A DNA stretch of 64,000 nucleotides, taken from the NCBI RefSeq assembly GCF_007747445.1, contig NZ_CP036425.1, forward strand, positions 3,394,175 through 3,458,174, written 5' to 3'. Shown one piece after another: positions 18,285 through 26,729 of the stretch. The position numbers were made by a program, and so were the translations under genes. Within the stretch, counting starts at the first letter, position 1. The number at the start of each line of letters is the position of its first letter. Source of the stretch: Poriferisphaera corsica (GTDB lineage Bacteria > Planctomycetota > Phycisphaerae > Phycisphaerales > Phycisphaeraceae). The notes under the pieces were generated by a model, which worked only from the letters and a program-made list of their open reading frames with translations, was not told the DNA's origin and did not search any database.

Positions 18285-18521
18285 TAAAAACCAGTTTTCT
18301 CGAAACCGAAACCGGTTTCTAAAACACTTTCTATTTCCTGTTTTGCTTTACTGTTTACTTAAAACCGGTTTTAGAAACTGGTTTAAGGGTTTTAAAAGGG
18401 GTATTAACTAGTATTTCAGCTTAATAACCCGTTTCTAAACCTGTTTATTATCCCAGAAACCGAAACTATCAGCCAGTATTTACTAACCGTATTTCGAAAC
18501 TGTTTCTGGTTTAAAACCGCC
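18285..18521. repeat. Iteron-like cluster of AAACCGGTTT-type repeats
   Basis: AT-rich, gene-free stretch with many copies of AAAC(C/T)GGTTT and its halves. Perfect palindromes AAACCGGTTT lie at 18309 and 18362, and AAACTGGTTT at 18375. Degenerate copies occur at about 18285, 18427, 18455, 18485, 18497 and 18505. It lies between the integrase and the replication-like genes. Candidate replication origin or recombinase arm sites; which one cannot be told from sequence. Confidence 0.6.
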
Positions 18522-18613
18522 TAAACTAACTCTAAAACCTACAAACTTACGCCTTAACCTCTACTGACACTGACACAACCTATCCCCCCTCCCCCGGAAC
18601 TAAATTATTGGTG

Positions 18614-20056
18614 TTATTCACGCTGGACCTCACCCGTTTCGTCAGTGTCAGTATCGCCTTTCAACACGAATTGCTGTGTCGGTCTGCCGCCTTGCTGGGT
18701 GGTGGGTGAACTCGCCCATTCACCGATTCCAGCTAATACCAACGCATCAAGTTTCTGCTTGGCTTCGTCCACACTTTTGTAACAAGGCCCCGACCGCATT
18801 AGATCGCGCGGCGTTATTCTGCCGCCTTTCTTCTGCACCAACTCGATAATCTGCCGATACTCGCGGCTCGATTCATCCTCTCGCAACATGCCATAAACAC
18901 GCTTTGTTTCTTCGCAGAACCAACCAATCAACTCAATCGCCTGAATCATACTGAGCGAGTCAATACATTCCGGATTTGCAGAGCAATCACCATCAGTAAG
19001 ACGGATCATATGAACCAATAAAGCCAACCTCGCCGCATATGCTTCGAGTTTCGACCATGCAGCAGCAAGATCACCCGCCAAGTTTGCTTGTTGCTGATTG
19101 TGATCGTTGTAGAAGTTAATCCAGATCTGCTGCGTTTCAGCATCTAATGGCCAATTGATCGGTTCATCATCTGCAGCAAACTGCAAACTAAGTAATCCCT
19201 CAAAGATCCGATCTATACGCTGCTGCAATATTGGATCTACATTTGTATCTGTCCAACTCTTCGCTTTACGTGGCGGGTTCGCCATCAAAAATCTTGCCGC
19301 TAAGCCGTTCTCGATATTCTTTCTACCTAATGCACGACGCATTGCATCGGGTTGAATCCCGCCTGTAATACAGATCGAAGCTCTGGGGACATAAACCACT
19401 GGCGTGTTGCCTGATTTACGATCCACCTGCAAAGGATTCCCTTGAAACATCTCAAGATATTGCGCAACATCGCCGCTACCCTGTTTATACGCATTCATGG
19501 ATTCAAAGAACCCTGCAAGCTCATCGCGCGTAACTAAAATCCCGCGTGGGTTGTCTTGCAACCTGCTTGCCAATGCTTCAATTGTGATATCGTTACACAA
19601 GAAGCGGCGCAGTTGCGGAGCTTGCGGCTTTGTAGGCTGCTCACTGTTCTTGCTTTTGCGCCACGCTTTATAACGATCTTCATAATCAAGCAGCTCCGCT
19701 TCATGTGTTTCCTGCTGGATCTCGAATTCTTCGTTAGCTGTGCGCTGCATCTTTTGCAGGTATTGCAGCGCGATACGCTGCGCTGGCGTTTTATGCGTAC
19801 CTGATTCGCCAATCACTGCCGTCCAGATAATGCAAGGCTCACGCCAATCGCTTTTTAGCTGTATACGCTGCGTATTACCGACAGCAGCAGCCAAAGCGCT
19901 GATTAGAGGCATGGCTACGTAAGCATCATCACAGCCTATAGACTGCGCCGCTTGCTCTACGTACTGCGCTACAGATTCAGACAGCGCGTAGGTAGGAAAC
20001 GCCTTGTACTGTTGCGGTATTGCTACGCTTACGCTAGGTAAATACAGCTGGCTCAT
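18614..20056 (-). CDS. DUF3987 (YfjI-type) replication-associated protein
   Basis: 480 residues. The N-terminal part fits DUF3987: DDAYVAMPLISALAAAVGNTQRI, then a P-loop-like IGESGTHKTPAQRIAL near residue 80. Then LVTRDELAGFFESMNAYKQG, a Walker-B-like strand, and ICITGGIQPDAMRR with NGLAARFLMANPP. A winged-helix-like end follows (GGRITPRDLMRSGPCYKSVDEAKQKLDAL). Such proteins accompany Toprim primases in phages, plasmids and islands and are thought to act as helicase-like replication proteins. Its start overlaps the primase stop by four bases (ATGA), which indicates translational coupling. Confidence 0.85.
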   Translation of the reverse strand: MSQLYLPSVSVAIPQQYKAFPTYALSESVAQYVEQAAQSIGCDDAYVAMPLISALAAAVGNTQRIQLKSDWREPCIIWTAVIGESGTHKTPAQRIALQYLQKMQRTANEEFEIQQETHEAELLDYEDRYKAWRKSKNSEQPTKPQAPQLRRFLCNDITIEALASRLQDNPRGILVTRDELAGFFESMNAYKQGSGDVAQYLEMFQGNPLQVDRKSGNTPVVYVPRASICITGGIQPDAMRRALGRKNIENGLAARFLMANPPRKAKSWTDTNVDPILQQRIDRIFEGLLSLQFAADDEPINWPLDAETQQIWINFYNDHNQQQANLAGDLAAAWSKLEAYAARLALLVHMIRLTDGDCSANPECIDSLSMIQAIELIGWFCEETKRVYGMLREDESSREYRQIIELVQKKGGRITPRDLMRSGPCYKSVDEAKQKLDALVLAGIGEWASSPTTQQGGRPTQQFVLKGDTDTDETGEVQRE

Positions 20057-20976
20057 GCTGCACCACCTAGCGCTACAGCAACGCGCTGCATAGGCTTAAC
20101 GCTGATTAGATTAGCTAAATCGCTAGCTGCAGCCCCCGCGCGTAGCCATGCACGCATATCTTTATGCCCTGCTGGCGGCTGAATCACAAGTGTAGCATAG
20201 CCATGGCTAGCTAGTTGCTTAGCTAGGGCTGCTGCCCCTAGCTGCCCCGGCTCATCCTGATCACTCGCAATCACAAGCTGAGCTGGCTTTAGCTCCTTTA
20301 TATAAGTAAAAAGCTGCTTTTCGCAGCCACGGCAGCTTGGCCTGCCTATTGCGTTAGCCCCCATATCAAGCAATGCGGCGGTATCGCTTGGCCCCTCAGC
20401 TATAAGCAGCGTTTGCACTGGCTCTTCTGCACTGCGTAGCTGCTTAGGAATAAACAATCCCTGCTTGCTGCCTTTGATAGCCCATTTTTTACCGTGATCG
20501 TTACGCAGCCGAATACCACTATATGAAGCTGAATCGTGCATCATCGGAAACGTCCACGCTACCTGCTTAGTGTTCCAGCCAGCTTCTAGCTGCTCCAAGC
20601 TCTGTACGCTTACGCCTAGATTATCGCTCAACTTATAAAGCCCGATCTCTTTGGCTTTTAGGTGATAAAGCTGAGTGAAGTTTTTCCATTGAATCGGATC
20701 AATCTCAGATATAGGCTCAACGTATGGCTTCACATATCGCCGACTTGCAAAGCTACAGGAGGGGGTTGTGTCAGTGTCAGTGCGGGGGGTGAGCTTATGT
20801 AGGAAACCGTTGTTTCTTGTTTCCAGCACGCAGCCTTCACTAACACGCATGCAAATACAAACTTGCCCATCATTGCTAACGCTACACCAATCCGGCTTGC
20901 CGCAGATCGGGCAAGGATGACCTCGCCCAACCCGCACCAGATCCGATCCACTTGAAGGGAATTGCTGATAACTCAC
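20053..20976 (-). CDS. Toprim-domain primase-like protein with zinc ribbon
   Basis: About 307 residues. An N-terminal zinc ribbon (CPICGKPDWCSVSNDGQVCICMR) is of the phage primase type. The Toprim domain has the Glu in LLIAEGPSDTAALLDMGANAIGRP and the acidic pair in LVIASDQDEPGQLGAAALAKQL. This is the architecture of a DNA primase lacking the large polymerase core. I chose a GTG start at 20976, because GTGA overlaps the stop of the AlpA-type gene and the ribbon then lies near the N-terminus. The open frame reaches 21036. With the DUF3987 gene it forms a two-part replication module. Confidence 0.85.
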   Translation of the reverse strand: MSYQQFPSSGSDLVRVGRGHPCPICGKPDWCSVSNDGQVCICMRVSEGCVLETRNNGFLHKLTPRTDTDTTPSCSFASRRYVKPYVEPISEIDPIQWKNFTQLYHLKAKEIGLYKLSDNLGVSVQSLEQLEAGWNTKQVAWTFPMMHDSASYSGIRLRNDHGKKWAIKGSKQGLFIPKQLRSAEEPVQTLLIAEGPSDTAALLDMGANAIGRPSCRGCEKQLFTYIKELKPAQLVIASDQDEPGQLGAAALAKQLASHGYATLVIQPPAGHKDMRAWLRAGAAASDLANLISVKPMQRVAVALGGAA

Positions 20977-21287
20977 GCAGCACCTCCCCGCATCTGATTC
21001 CAACGAAGCATGTTTGGCATACCTGCCGCAACCCATTGCTTCAACTCATCTAGCCGCCAACGTACAACACCCCCCAACTTAACAGGCTTCGGTAACTTGC
21101 CAGCATTACGCATGCGATAAACATGCGCCACACTGATATTCAGAAATTCAGCCACCTGCTCTGCCCTAAGAAGTAAAGCAAGTGATTTTGAAGTGTTTTG
21201 AGAACCATTTCCAGTGGAGTAAACATCGCGGTTCTCAACCGATGCTTCACCCTCTACGTTATTACATGAAGTACTATTATCTTTCAT
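20973..21287 (-). CDS. AlpA/excisionase-type helix-turn-helix protein
   Basis: 104 residues. After a polar N-terminus of about 35 residues, LLRAEQVAEFLNISVAHVYRMRNAGKLPKPVKLGGVVRWRLDELKQWV is a MerR-like winged HTH of the AlpA/excisionase class. It would control integrase or replication genes or assist excision. It heads the minus-strand run AlpA-primase-DUF3987 with overlapping codons. Palindromic sites lie upstream (21326-21422). Confidence 0.85.
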   Translation of the reverse strand: MKDNSTSCNNVEGEASVENRDVYSTGNGSQNTSKSLALLLRAEQVAEFLNISVAHVYRMRNAGKLPKPVKLGGVVRWRLDELKQWVAAGMPNMLRWNQMRGGAA

Positions 21288-21325
21288 GTACTAACGCGAA
21301 ATCGGTGTATCTGCGCAAGTTAAAC

Positions 21326-21422
21326 TACCCCCTCAAAACTCATATACACCTACTAAATAAACACTTATACTTACATAAGAAAAGTATGGGGGTACCCCGT
21401 TTACTACCACCACGCTACCCCC
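21326..21422. promoter_or_regulatory. Possible operator repeats upstream of the AlpA-type gene
   Basis: A perfect palindrome GGGGTACCCC at 21389-21398 is flanked by TACCCCC copies at 21326-21332 and 21416-21422. The array lies in the leader of the AlpA-primase operon. The binding protein is unknown; the AlpA-type protein or the 21438 HTH protein are candidates. Confidence 0.4.
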
Positions 21423-21437
21423 GAAAAACACCCCTTT

Positions 21438-22325
21438 TTAATCCCAATCTTCACTAGTATCCGAATCCCAATCAGAATCTGATTCTGAATCAGGTGATCG
21501 TTCGTCTCTATATGCACCAATATTATTCTTAGGCCCTGTATAGGCTGGCCCCAAATCATTAGAGGCAATCATTGCTTGCCCTCTTTGATCATGCGGCAAA
21601 TTTTGCTTCTCTATATGGCTGACGGCCTTCTTACCTAATATCTCACATGCTCTCTTGTAATGCTGTTCAATCGTTTTTCGATCTTTACCTAATCTTCTTG
21701 CTGCTTCGGCAATATTTCCATTGCAGTCCTGAACCATCCAAAATGCTTCTGCTTGTTTTTCTGTAAGATTAGCGTCAACAACCCCTTTACGCTGGCTGCG
21801 TTTCCTACGTTTCTTTGGTTTTGTTTCTTCACATTCTGCGTGTAGTTGTTGTAGTAACCACTTCGAAGCAAGCAACGGCATTTTGACAACACCCGTTGCA
21901 TAACCACCATATTTACTAGGTTCTACAACAATCATTGGACTGTTACGTTCCATCAATTCAGATATCAAGAATGTAGTCCACAGCACAACTACAGGCGGCT
22001 CCTCGACATACCGAACTGAATCTACCTCTACATCACCAACCGCTTTCACAGCCTTCGCACTCAATGCGATATACTGCTCCCAGAAATTTGGTGATTTCCC
22101 GCTTAATCTAAACCTGCAGTAACTTGTTTTACCAACGCCATCACGCCCTTCAAACGGCTCGATATGATGCGAAAACAATTTATGTTCTTCCATCAATCGC
22201 ATTTCATAGTAGATATTGAATTTTTCATCTAATGAGCCTGTAAAAATGAAACCTAACTCGGTTTCACGCCCACCCCATATGCGATCTGCATCATCAAATG
22301 CACCGATCATTTCACTTAAATCCAT
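21438..22325 (-). CDS. Island protein with C-terminal HTH, unknown role
   Basis: 295 residues. The first 170 residues are not recognised. A Lys/Arg patch (KPKKRRKRSQRKG) precedes a sigma-region-4-like HTH: LTEKQAEAFWMVQDCNGNIAEAARRLGKDRKTIEQHYKRACEIL. The end is very acidic (DSESDSDWDSD). The HTH suggests a DNA-binding or regulatory role within the element. It is divergent from the KAP gene; the 212 bases between them should hold both promoters. Confidence 0.6.
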   Translation of the reverse strand: MDLSEMIGAFDDADRIWGGRETELGFIFTGSLDEKFNIYYEMRLMEEHKLFSHHIEPFEGRDGVGKTSYCRFRLSGKSPNFWEQYIALSAKAVKAVGDVEVDSVRYVEEPPVVVLWTTFLISELMERNSPMIVVEPSKYGGYATGVVKMPLLASKWLLQQLHAECEETKPKKRRKRSQRKGVVDANLTEKQAEAFWMVQDCNGNIAEAARRLGKDRKTIEQHYKRACEILGKKAVSHIEKQNLPHDQRGQAMIASNDLGPAYTGPKNNIGAYRDERSPDSESDSDWDSDTSEDWD

Positions 22326-22537
22326 CTCACTGCCTTACATCTATAGAGTTGATATATTTCACCGTTGTATCTCTAATGTACACATTTGTTTACCGCTTTG
22401 CTCGGCTTATCCACTTATTACTCCGCATTAACTGGTGATTCATTTTCAACTTCCCGCTCAGCTAATTGCCTGCTATTTTATAAACCTACACGGTTCATCC
22501 AAACTGTATATCTATACATTCCGCAGGCAATTTTCAT

Positions 22538-25507
22538 ATGAATCATTTGACCTTGGCTACTAAATATGCAATGCATGGCAACGCTGCTCTGATATTTGGC
22601 ATGCTCACAGTCATAGCAACAACTTGGGCAATGACCATGACTTACCACAAAGAAACACTTAAAGAAAATCGCCAACACAGACGTTACGTTCACCGCTGGG
22701 TAGATATCTTTCTTCTGAGTTGCGTCGCAGCAAGCATTTGCATCTTTACGCTCCCGCATCTTGAACGGCTTTCTGTTGGTTTCATATTGCACACTCAATT
22801 TTTGCACCACGCCATTGGCATTAGCATCCTTACATGGGCAGATATTTTCGCAATACCAATCATTACACTAGCAATTCTCTATCTACATCATCACGGTGCA
22901 TTTCGTAAGTTTGGTAATTTCGGCCAGTATCCCAGTATAATATTTGCAATCATTTTGGTTCTCATTGTCGTGTTAATCGCCCGGCAATCCCGACTAGCCG
23001 GCCCTCAGTATCACGCATTCGTGCATATTGATTGGATTGTTCTTTCCATATTAATTGCACTACCAGCTACTTTCATGGCAGGTATTTGGCACAACCGTTA
23101 CCTACATTCAAAAAACAACGAAGATCCACATGATCAGGATCATGATTTAACTAACATCTCGCCACACGAACTACTCGCCCAACTCACAGTTAACGATAAG
23201 GCATGGCAAGAAATGAAATCGTGGTTCAATGATACTCGTCCCATCACAATACCCGAAAACGACAAATTCGGTGCACGACGTACTGCCAAACAAATAGCCA
23301 ATGTATTCGCTCAACCAATTAATCTCTCAAACAAACAAGGAGCAGCTATCGGCCTCATTGGCCCTTTTGGTTCTGGCAAAAGTTCGGTAATCGAAATGGC
23401 GAAAAATGTTTACAAACGTAAATACGACAAACTCAAGGATACGGAACAATACACTGATAACCCTACACATTATCCTCTCGCATTTTATATTCCAATTAAA
23501 ACATGGGGTATTGAGCCTGAAACTCTCACGCATCACATGCTTGATGCGGCAATAAGCAAACTTCGAATGCATATGGATACGATTGGATTTTCACGTTTAG
23601 CAGAGCATTACGTCCAAGCTGTCAACGCTACTAGTGTTAGCTGGCTACAATCGCTCGCGGCATTGCTTCGCACTCACAAAGATCCTGAAAATATATTAAA
23701 AAACATCAATCATGCATTACAAGCAATTAACCGACAAATTATCTTTGTCATTGAAGATATTGATCGCGCCGAATTATCTGATTCACAACTCAGAAAACAG
23801 CATCTTGACTTACAAGCTATGATGGATCATCTAAACGAATGCTCTCATTTCAATTTTATTATATCAATCAGTCAGTCTGCATTTGATGTAAATCGCCTTT
23901 GTAAAACAAGAATCAAGCTATTGAGTATTGATGCTGAATTAACTGGAGCCATATTGCAAGCATTTCGTTATCGTTGCCTGCAAACTGCATTAACAAACAA
24001 TATCCTGTTTCCAGATATAACGGAAAATGAAATCAACAGAATAAAGAATCTAGTCCCATCTCAATCCCATCACATGACAGAAGAAAATTCTAGCAAATAC
24101 GATTATGATTCCGTATGGACGCATGTAATCCCCTTACTATGCAATCCAAGACGACTTACAAATACGCTCAACCAAACACTCTCTGCTTGGGGGAAAGACA
24201 AAGAGTTAAAGAAACTACGCGGTGAAGTTAATTTTGATGAATTACTTATAGTAGAAACCTTGCGAACTACTTATCCGCAAGCCGTAGATTTTATTGATCG
24301 TATAAAATGTAATAATTATTCGCCTGCGGAACACATGAAAAATAAAGAAGAAGAAAAAGAAACCTCTAACAAAATTAATAAAAGCAAGACTGAGCTTAAT
24401 CTTCTTTTAAAAACAATCGATCAAAATGACCGCACTCATGTAATTGAGATCATATCTCACTTTACTGGATTGTATAGCAATCGAGGGGAAATACGAAGTA
24501 ACGGATTAGATTCTACAGCGCAAAAAACTAAATGCGGACGACAAACTGATATCTATTGGCATCGCCTTTTTGAGTCATATCCAACACAAGATAAGCATCT
24601 AACAGATCAAGAGATTCTTCACGGCGTTTCAAACTGGCAAAACGACAAAGAACATCAAGAACTACCTGAAAAATTATTTAGCGACAACCATTATTTATCT
24701 AAATTCATACATCTGCACAAACATGCACATAATCCAAATCCTGAATGCATACTCGGGTGTAAAAAATTGCGTAAACTTCTAAAAAGTATCTACAAATATG
24801 CACTGACAAAGAAAGATCATGGCATACACTTCAATCAATCTACTAGCATTTATCAAATCCTTGAAATTGCTTTGAAGGATAAACAACGATCTGTAGATGA
24901 TGTATTCACCTGGTATATTACCTCTGTAAATAAAGAAAAGAGCAGCAACTTATCACTTGCAGTACACCTATTATGGATCAATGAGCATGAGGATATTTTA
25001 AATCCAACAGATGTTGATTCTGTTGTCAACACCGCCATCAATTCATGGGCATCCAGTATGCTTACCGACGGTAAGCATGGTTACGACATACTATTCGATG
25101 CTCTACCGAAGAATACTCTGATAAATATTTTTTGTCTAAAAAGCTTTGTTCAATATTCTCAAACCATTAATTACTCTGAACTATATCAAGCCCTTCAATT
25201 GCTTATCGACAATCATCCAAAAGAATCGGCACCATATATAGCAGCGATGTTATTCGATACAAAAACTGCTGAGCATAATATGTACAACCGCGGGATACAT
25301 GATAACTATTTAAGTTACACAATTGACTTTAACTTTGTCACACAATTAATACCGCAAGTAAATGACCGTTTAGCAATTCTCGATATAATTATTGCCAGAT
25401 TAAATTATCAACTCACTCATACTCAGTTTAGTGACAAAGAACTGAAGCGTTTTTATGAGAATGCGATATCTGAGCTTAGCCTATGGCGAAGCAAGGGTGC
25501 GTTATAA
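22538..25507 (+). CDS. Membrane-anchored KAP family P-loop NTPase
   Basis: 989 residues. The N-terminal 190 residues hold about five membrane helices (for example IIFAIILVLIVVLIA and IVLSILIALPATFMAGIW). The KAP NTPase domain follows: AIGLIGPFGSGKSSVIEMA (Walker A, about residue 275) and IIFVIEDIDRAEL (Walker B, about residue 405), then FIISISQSAFDVNRL. The C-terminal 450 residues are helical without known motifs. KAP proteins are tied to phage exclusion (F-plasmid PifA) and membrane signalling, so as the only large cargo of an integrated element it is a candidate defence gene; that role is inference. Codon use is more AT-rich than the neighbours'. Confidence 0.82.
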   Translation: MNHLTLATKYAMHGNAALIFGMLTVIATTWAMTMTYHKETLKENRQHRRYVHRWVDIFLLSCVAASICIFTLPHLERLSVGFILHTQFLHHAIGISILTWADIFAIPIITLAILYLHHHGAFRKFGNFGQYPSIIFAIILVLIVVLIARQSRLAGPQYHAFVHIDWIVLSILIALPATFMAGIWHNRYLHSKNNEDPHDQDHDLTNISPHELLAQLTVNDKAWQEMKSWFNDTRPITIPENDKFGARRTAKQIANVFAQPINLSNKQGAAIGLIGPFGSGKSSVIEMAKNVYKRKYDKLKDTEQYTDNPTHYPLAFYIPIKTWGIEPETLTHHMLDAAISKLRMHMDTIGFSRLAEHYVQAVNATSVSWLQSLAALLRTHKDPENILKNINHALQAINRQIIFVIEDIDRAELSDSQLRKQHLDLQAMMDHLNECSHFNFIISISQSAFDVNRLCKTRIKLLSIDAELTGAILQAFRYRCLQTALTNNILFPDITENEINRIKNLVPSQSHHMTEENSSKYDYDSVWTHVIPLLCNPRRLTNTLNQTLSAWGKDKELKKLRGEVNFDELLIVETLRTTYPQAVDFIDRIKCNNYSPAEHMKNKEEEKETSNKINKSKTELNLLLKTIDQNDRTHVIEIISHFTGLYSNRGEIRSNGLDSTAQKTKCGRQTDIYWHRLFESYPTQDKHLTDQEILHGVSNWQNDKEHQELPEKLFSDNHYLSKFIHLHKHAHNPNPECILGCKKLRKLLKSIYKYALTKKDHGIHFNQSTSIYQILEIALKDKQRSVDDVFTWYITSVNKEKSSNLSLAVHLLWINEHEDILNPTDVDSVVNTAINSWASSMLTDGKHGYDILFDALPKNTLINIFCLKSFVQYSQTINYSELYQALQLLIDNHPKESAPYIAAMLFDTKTAEHNMYNRGIHDNYLSYTIDFNFVTQLIPQVNDRLAILDIIIARLNYQLTHTQFSDKELKRFYENAISELSLWRSKGAL

Positions 25508-25520
25508 TTTTCCGATTCAA

Positions 25521-25778
25521 TCACTCTCGATTATTTACACCCTCAATAATTGCCAATACCCCCATCCTCACACTTGGCGGCAACTCATCCCACTTCTCCG
25601 CAATCCTCGCTAAATCTGGGTGTTCGAAAAGCGCACAAATAGCCTCCGGACAAACATCCGGACAACCGTTATCGTCATTGCTTTTATCTTCTGCTAATAA
25701 AGCACTTACGATTTTTGGTTCGAGGTTTCGAAAACCAGTGTAGGTCTTGTGCCTACCGAGGGTTCGAATCCCTCCCTC
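25521..25778 (-). pseudogene. Displaced C-terminal tail of the integrase
   Basis: This open frame of 85 codons has no start. It begins in the att repeat with EGGIRTLGRHKTYTGFRN, the same peptide in the same frame as the integrase at attL, then continues LEPKIVSALLAEDKSNDDNG and HPDLARIAEKWDELPPSVRM to a stop at 25521. The HPDLA..W..LP...R.G...II pattern is one I recall as common at the C-terminus of planctomycete integrases. In the circular element the integrase would read on into this tail. In the integrated form it is separated from its gene. It converges on the KAP gene with 13 bases between. Confidence 0.8.
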
Positions 25779-25801
25779 TCAGCTTTCCAAGCTCGTAAGT
25801 T
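25724..25801. other. attR: displaced copy of tRNA-Ser 3' end
   Basis: A partner of the repeat at 16753-16830 (75 of 78 bases equal). The 5' half of the tRNA is absent, so this is not a functional tRNA gene. Similarity continues weakly to the right (GAGCTTTTCTAATTCACG against GGGCTTTTTTAATGCGCG). The region from here to 26121 has no recognised gene. Confidence 0.9.
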
Positions 25802-26121
25802 TTTAACCACAAAACTGAAGCGAGCTTTTCTAATTCACGTAACGGTCAAGAAACGGCAAGTTGGATTGTCAAAAATGAGGACTTATGAGCCTTCGAACAG
25901 TTTTGTGCGTGCAACACCAAAACACGGTCATCACCTAATCTTTTTAATGCAATTTGCTTACATGTCAGTCAACTAACTCGCATAGTATTCTTTGATCAAA
26001 CGAATTGCCTCACACAGTTACCGCCACTCACTGCCAAACTTATGATCCCTGCCCCTTCTCTTAAAATGATTTTATGTAATCCCCGAAAAAAGTTCCCAAC
26101 ACCATTTCTTCTCCTTCTCCT

Positions 26122-26319
26122 TCATCCCCTCTTCCTCTTTTTTTTACTTCGTATCATTTGTATTAAACCAACTAATGTAATAATGCATCCTGATATTAAA
26201 ATTGGTGTTAAAAAATATGTAGAAGCAAGATTATTTGCCTTTTCATCTACATACAGAATCAAAAAACAACCAATTATTAATAATACAATTCCACATATTG
26301 TTGTTTTTATGCCTGCCAT
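26122..26319 (-). CDS. Small two-helix membrane protein
   Basis: 65 residues with two membrane helices (TICGIVLLIIGCFLILYV and FLTPILISGCIITLVGLIQMI) and a basic tail SKKKRKRG. It starts 23 bases after the stop of the decayed immunity-like gene and so belongs to the Rhs module. It could be a second immunity or membrane protein of that module; no family is recognised. Confidence 0.5.
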   Translation of the reverse strand: MAGIKTTICGIVLLIIGCFLILYVDEKANNLASTYFLTPILISGCIITLVGLIQMIRSKKKRKRG

Positions 26320-26341
26320 CTATGCTAACCCTTATTTTGAT

Positions 26342-26729
26342 CTACCAACCATCTTTTGCGTATTCTTGTAAATTTTTCAGCTGTTCTAAGTGTTGCATGT
26401 ACCATCCCGAAACCTTCGCATCTGAAGTTGTTCCTAAATCAACCGCATGCATCTCTCTAATATGTGCATAGCTAACATGCGGTCACTATGATCGTACGTC
26501 CATATTGATCTCTCACCATCAAGATCACCACCAGGTATAAAAAGTTTGCAAAAAATGTCCGTTGGGTGAGCTATTCCCAATAGGCTCAATATTTTTGTTT
26601 TTTGACACCCATTCCCCTCCAAGCCATATAGATCTATTAAATACTTGTTACAACTTCACGTGGATTATTTAAAGTAAAATCATTAATCACTGCCCCGGCG
26701 GTAAACTCTCTATTAATAACCCATGGCAT
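26342..26729 (-). pseudogene. Frameshifted remnant, probable Rhs immunity gene
   Basis: The ATG overlaps the toxin stop (TAATG) and gives MPWVINREFTAGAVINDFTL. Meaningful sequence then continues only by changing frame four times: KYLIDLYGLEG, then EWVSKNKNIEPIGNSSPNGH, then PGGDLDGERSIWTYDHSDRM, then IREMHAVDLGTTSDAKVSGW and LKNLQEYAKDGW with a stop at 26342. Restored length would be about 129 residues of hydrophilic protein. Position directly after an Rhs toxin domain is that of an immunity gene. The family is not recognised. Confidence 0.65.

Larger units (their letters stand above)
16753..25801. mobile_element. Integrated satellite-like element in tRNA-Ser
   Basis: A 9-kb island bounded by attL in tRNA-Ser and attR. 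Gene order is integrase, iteron-like cluster, DUF3987 protein, Toprim primase-like protein, AlpA-type HTH, unknown HTH protein, KAP NTPase. No capsid, tail, terminase or conjugation gene is present. This layout (int, AlpA, primase/replicase, cargo) is that of phage satellites such as PICI and P4-like elements, though I cannot name a helper. Sequence of the right half is visibly more AT-rich than the flanking chromosome. Confidence 0.85.

Noticed and set aside
25724-25801. Second tRNA-Ser gene
   Set aside because: Only the 3' part of the tRNA is present; the acceptor 5' strand and D arm are missing, so it is an att copy.
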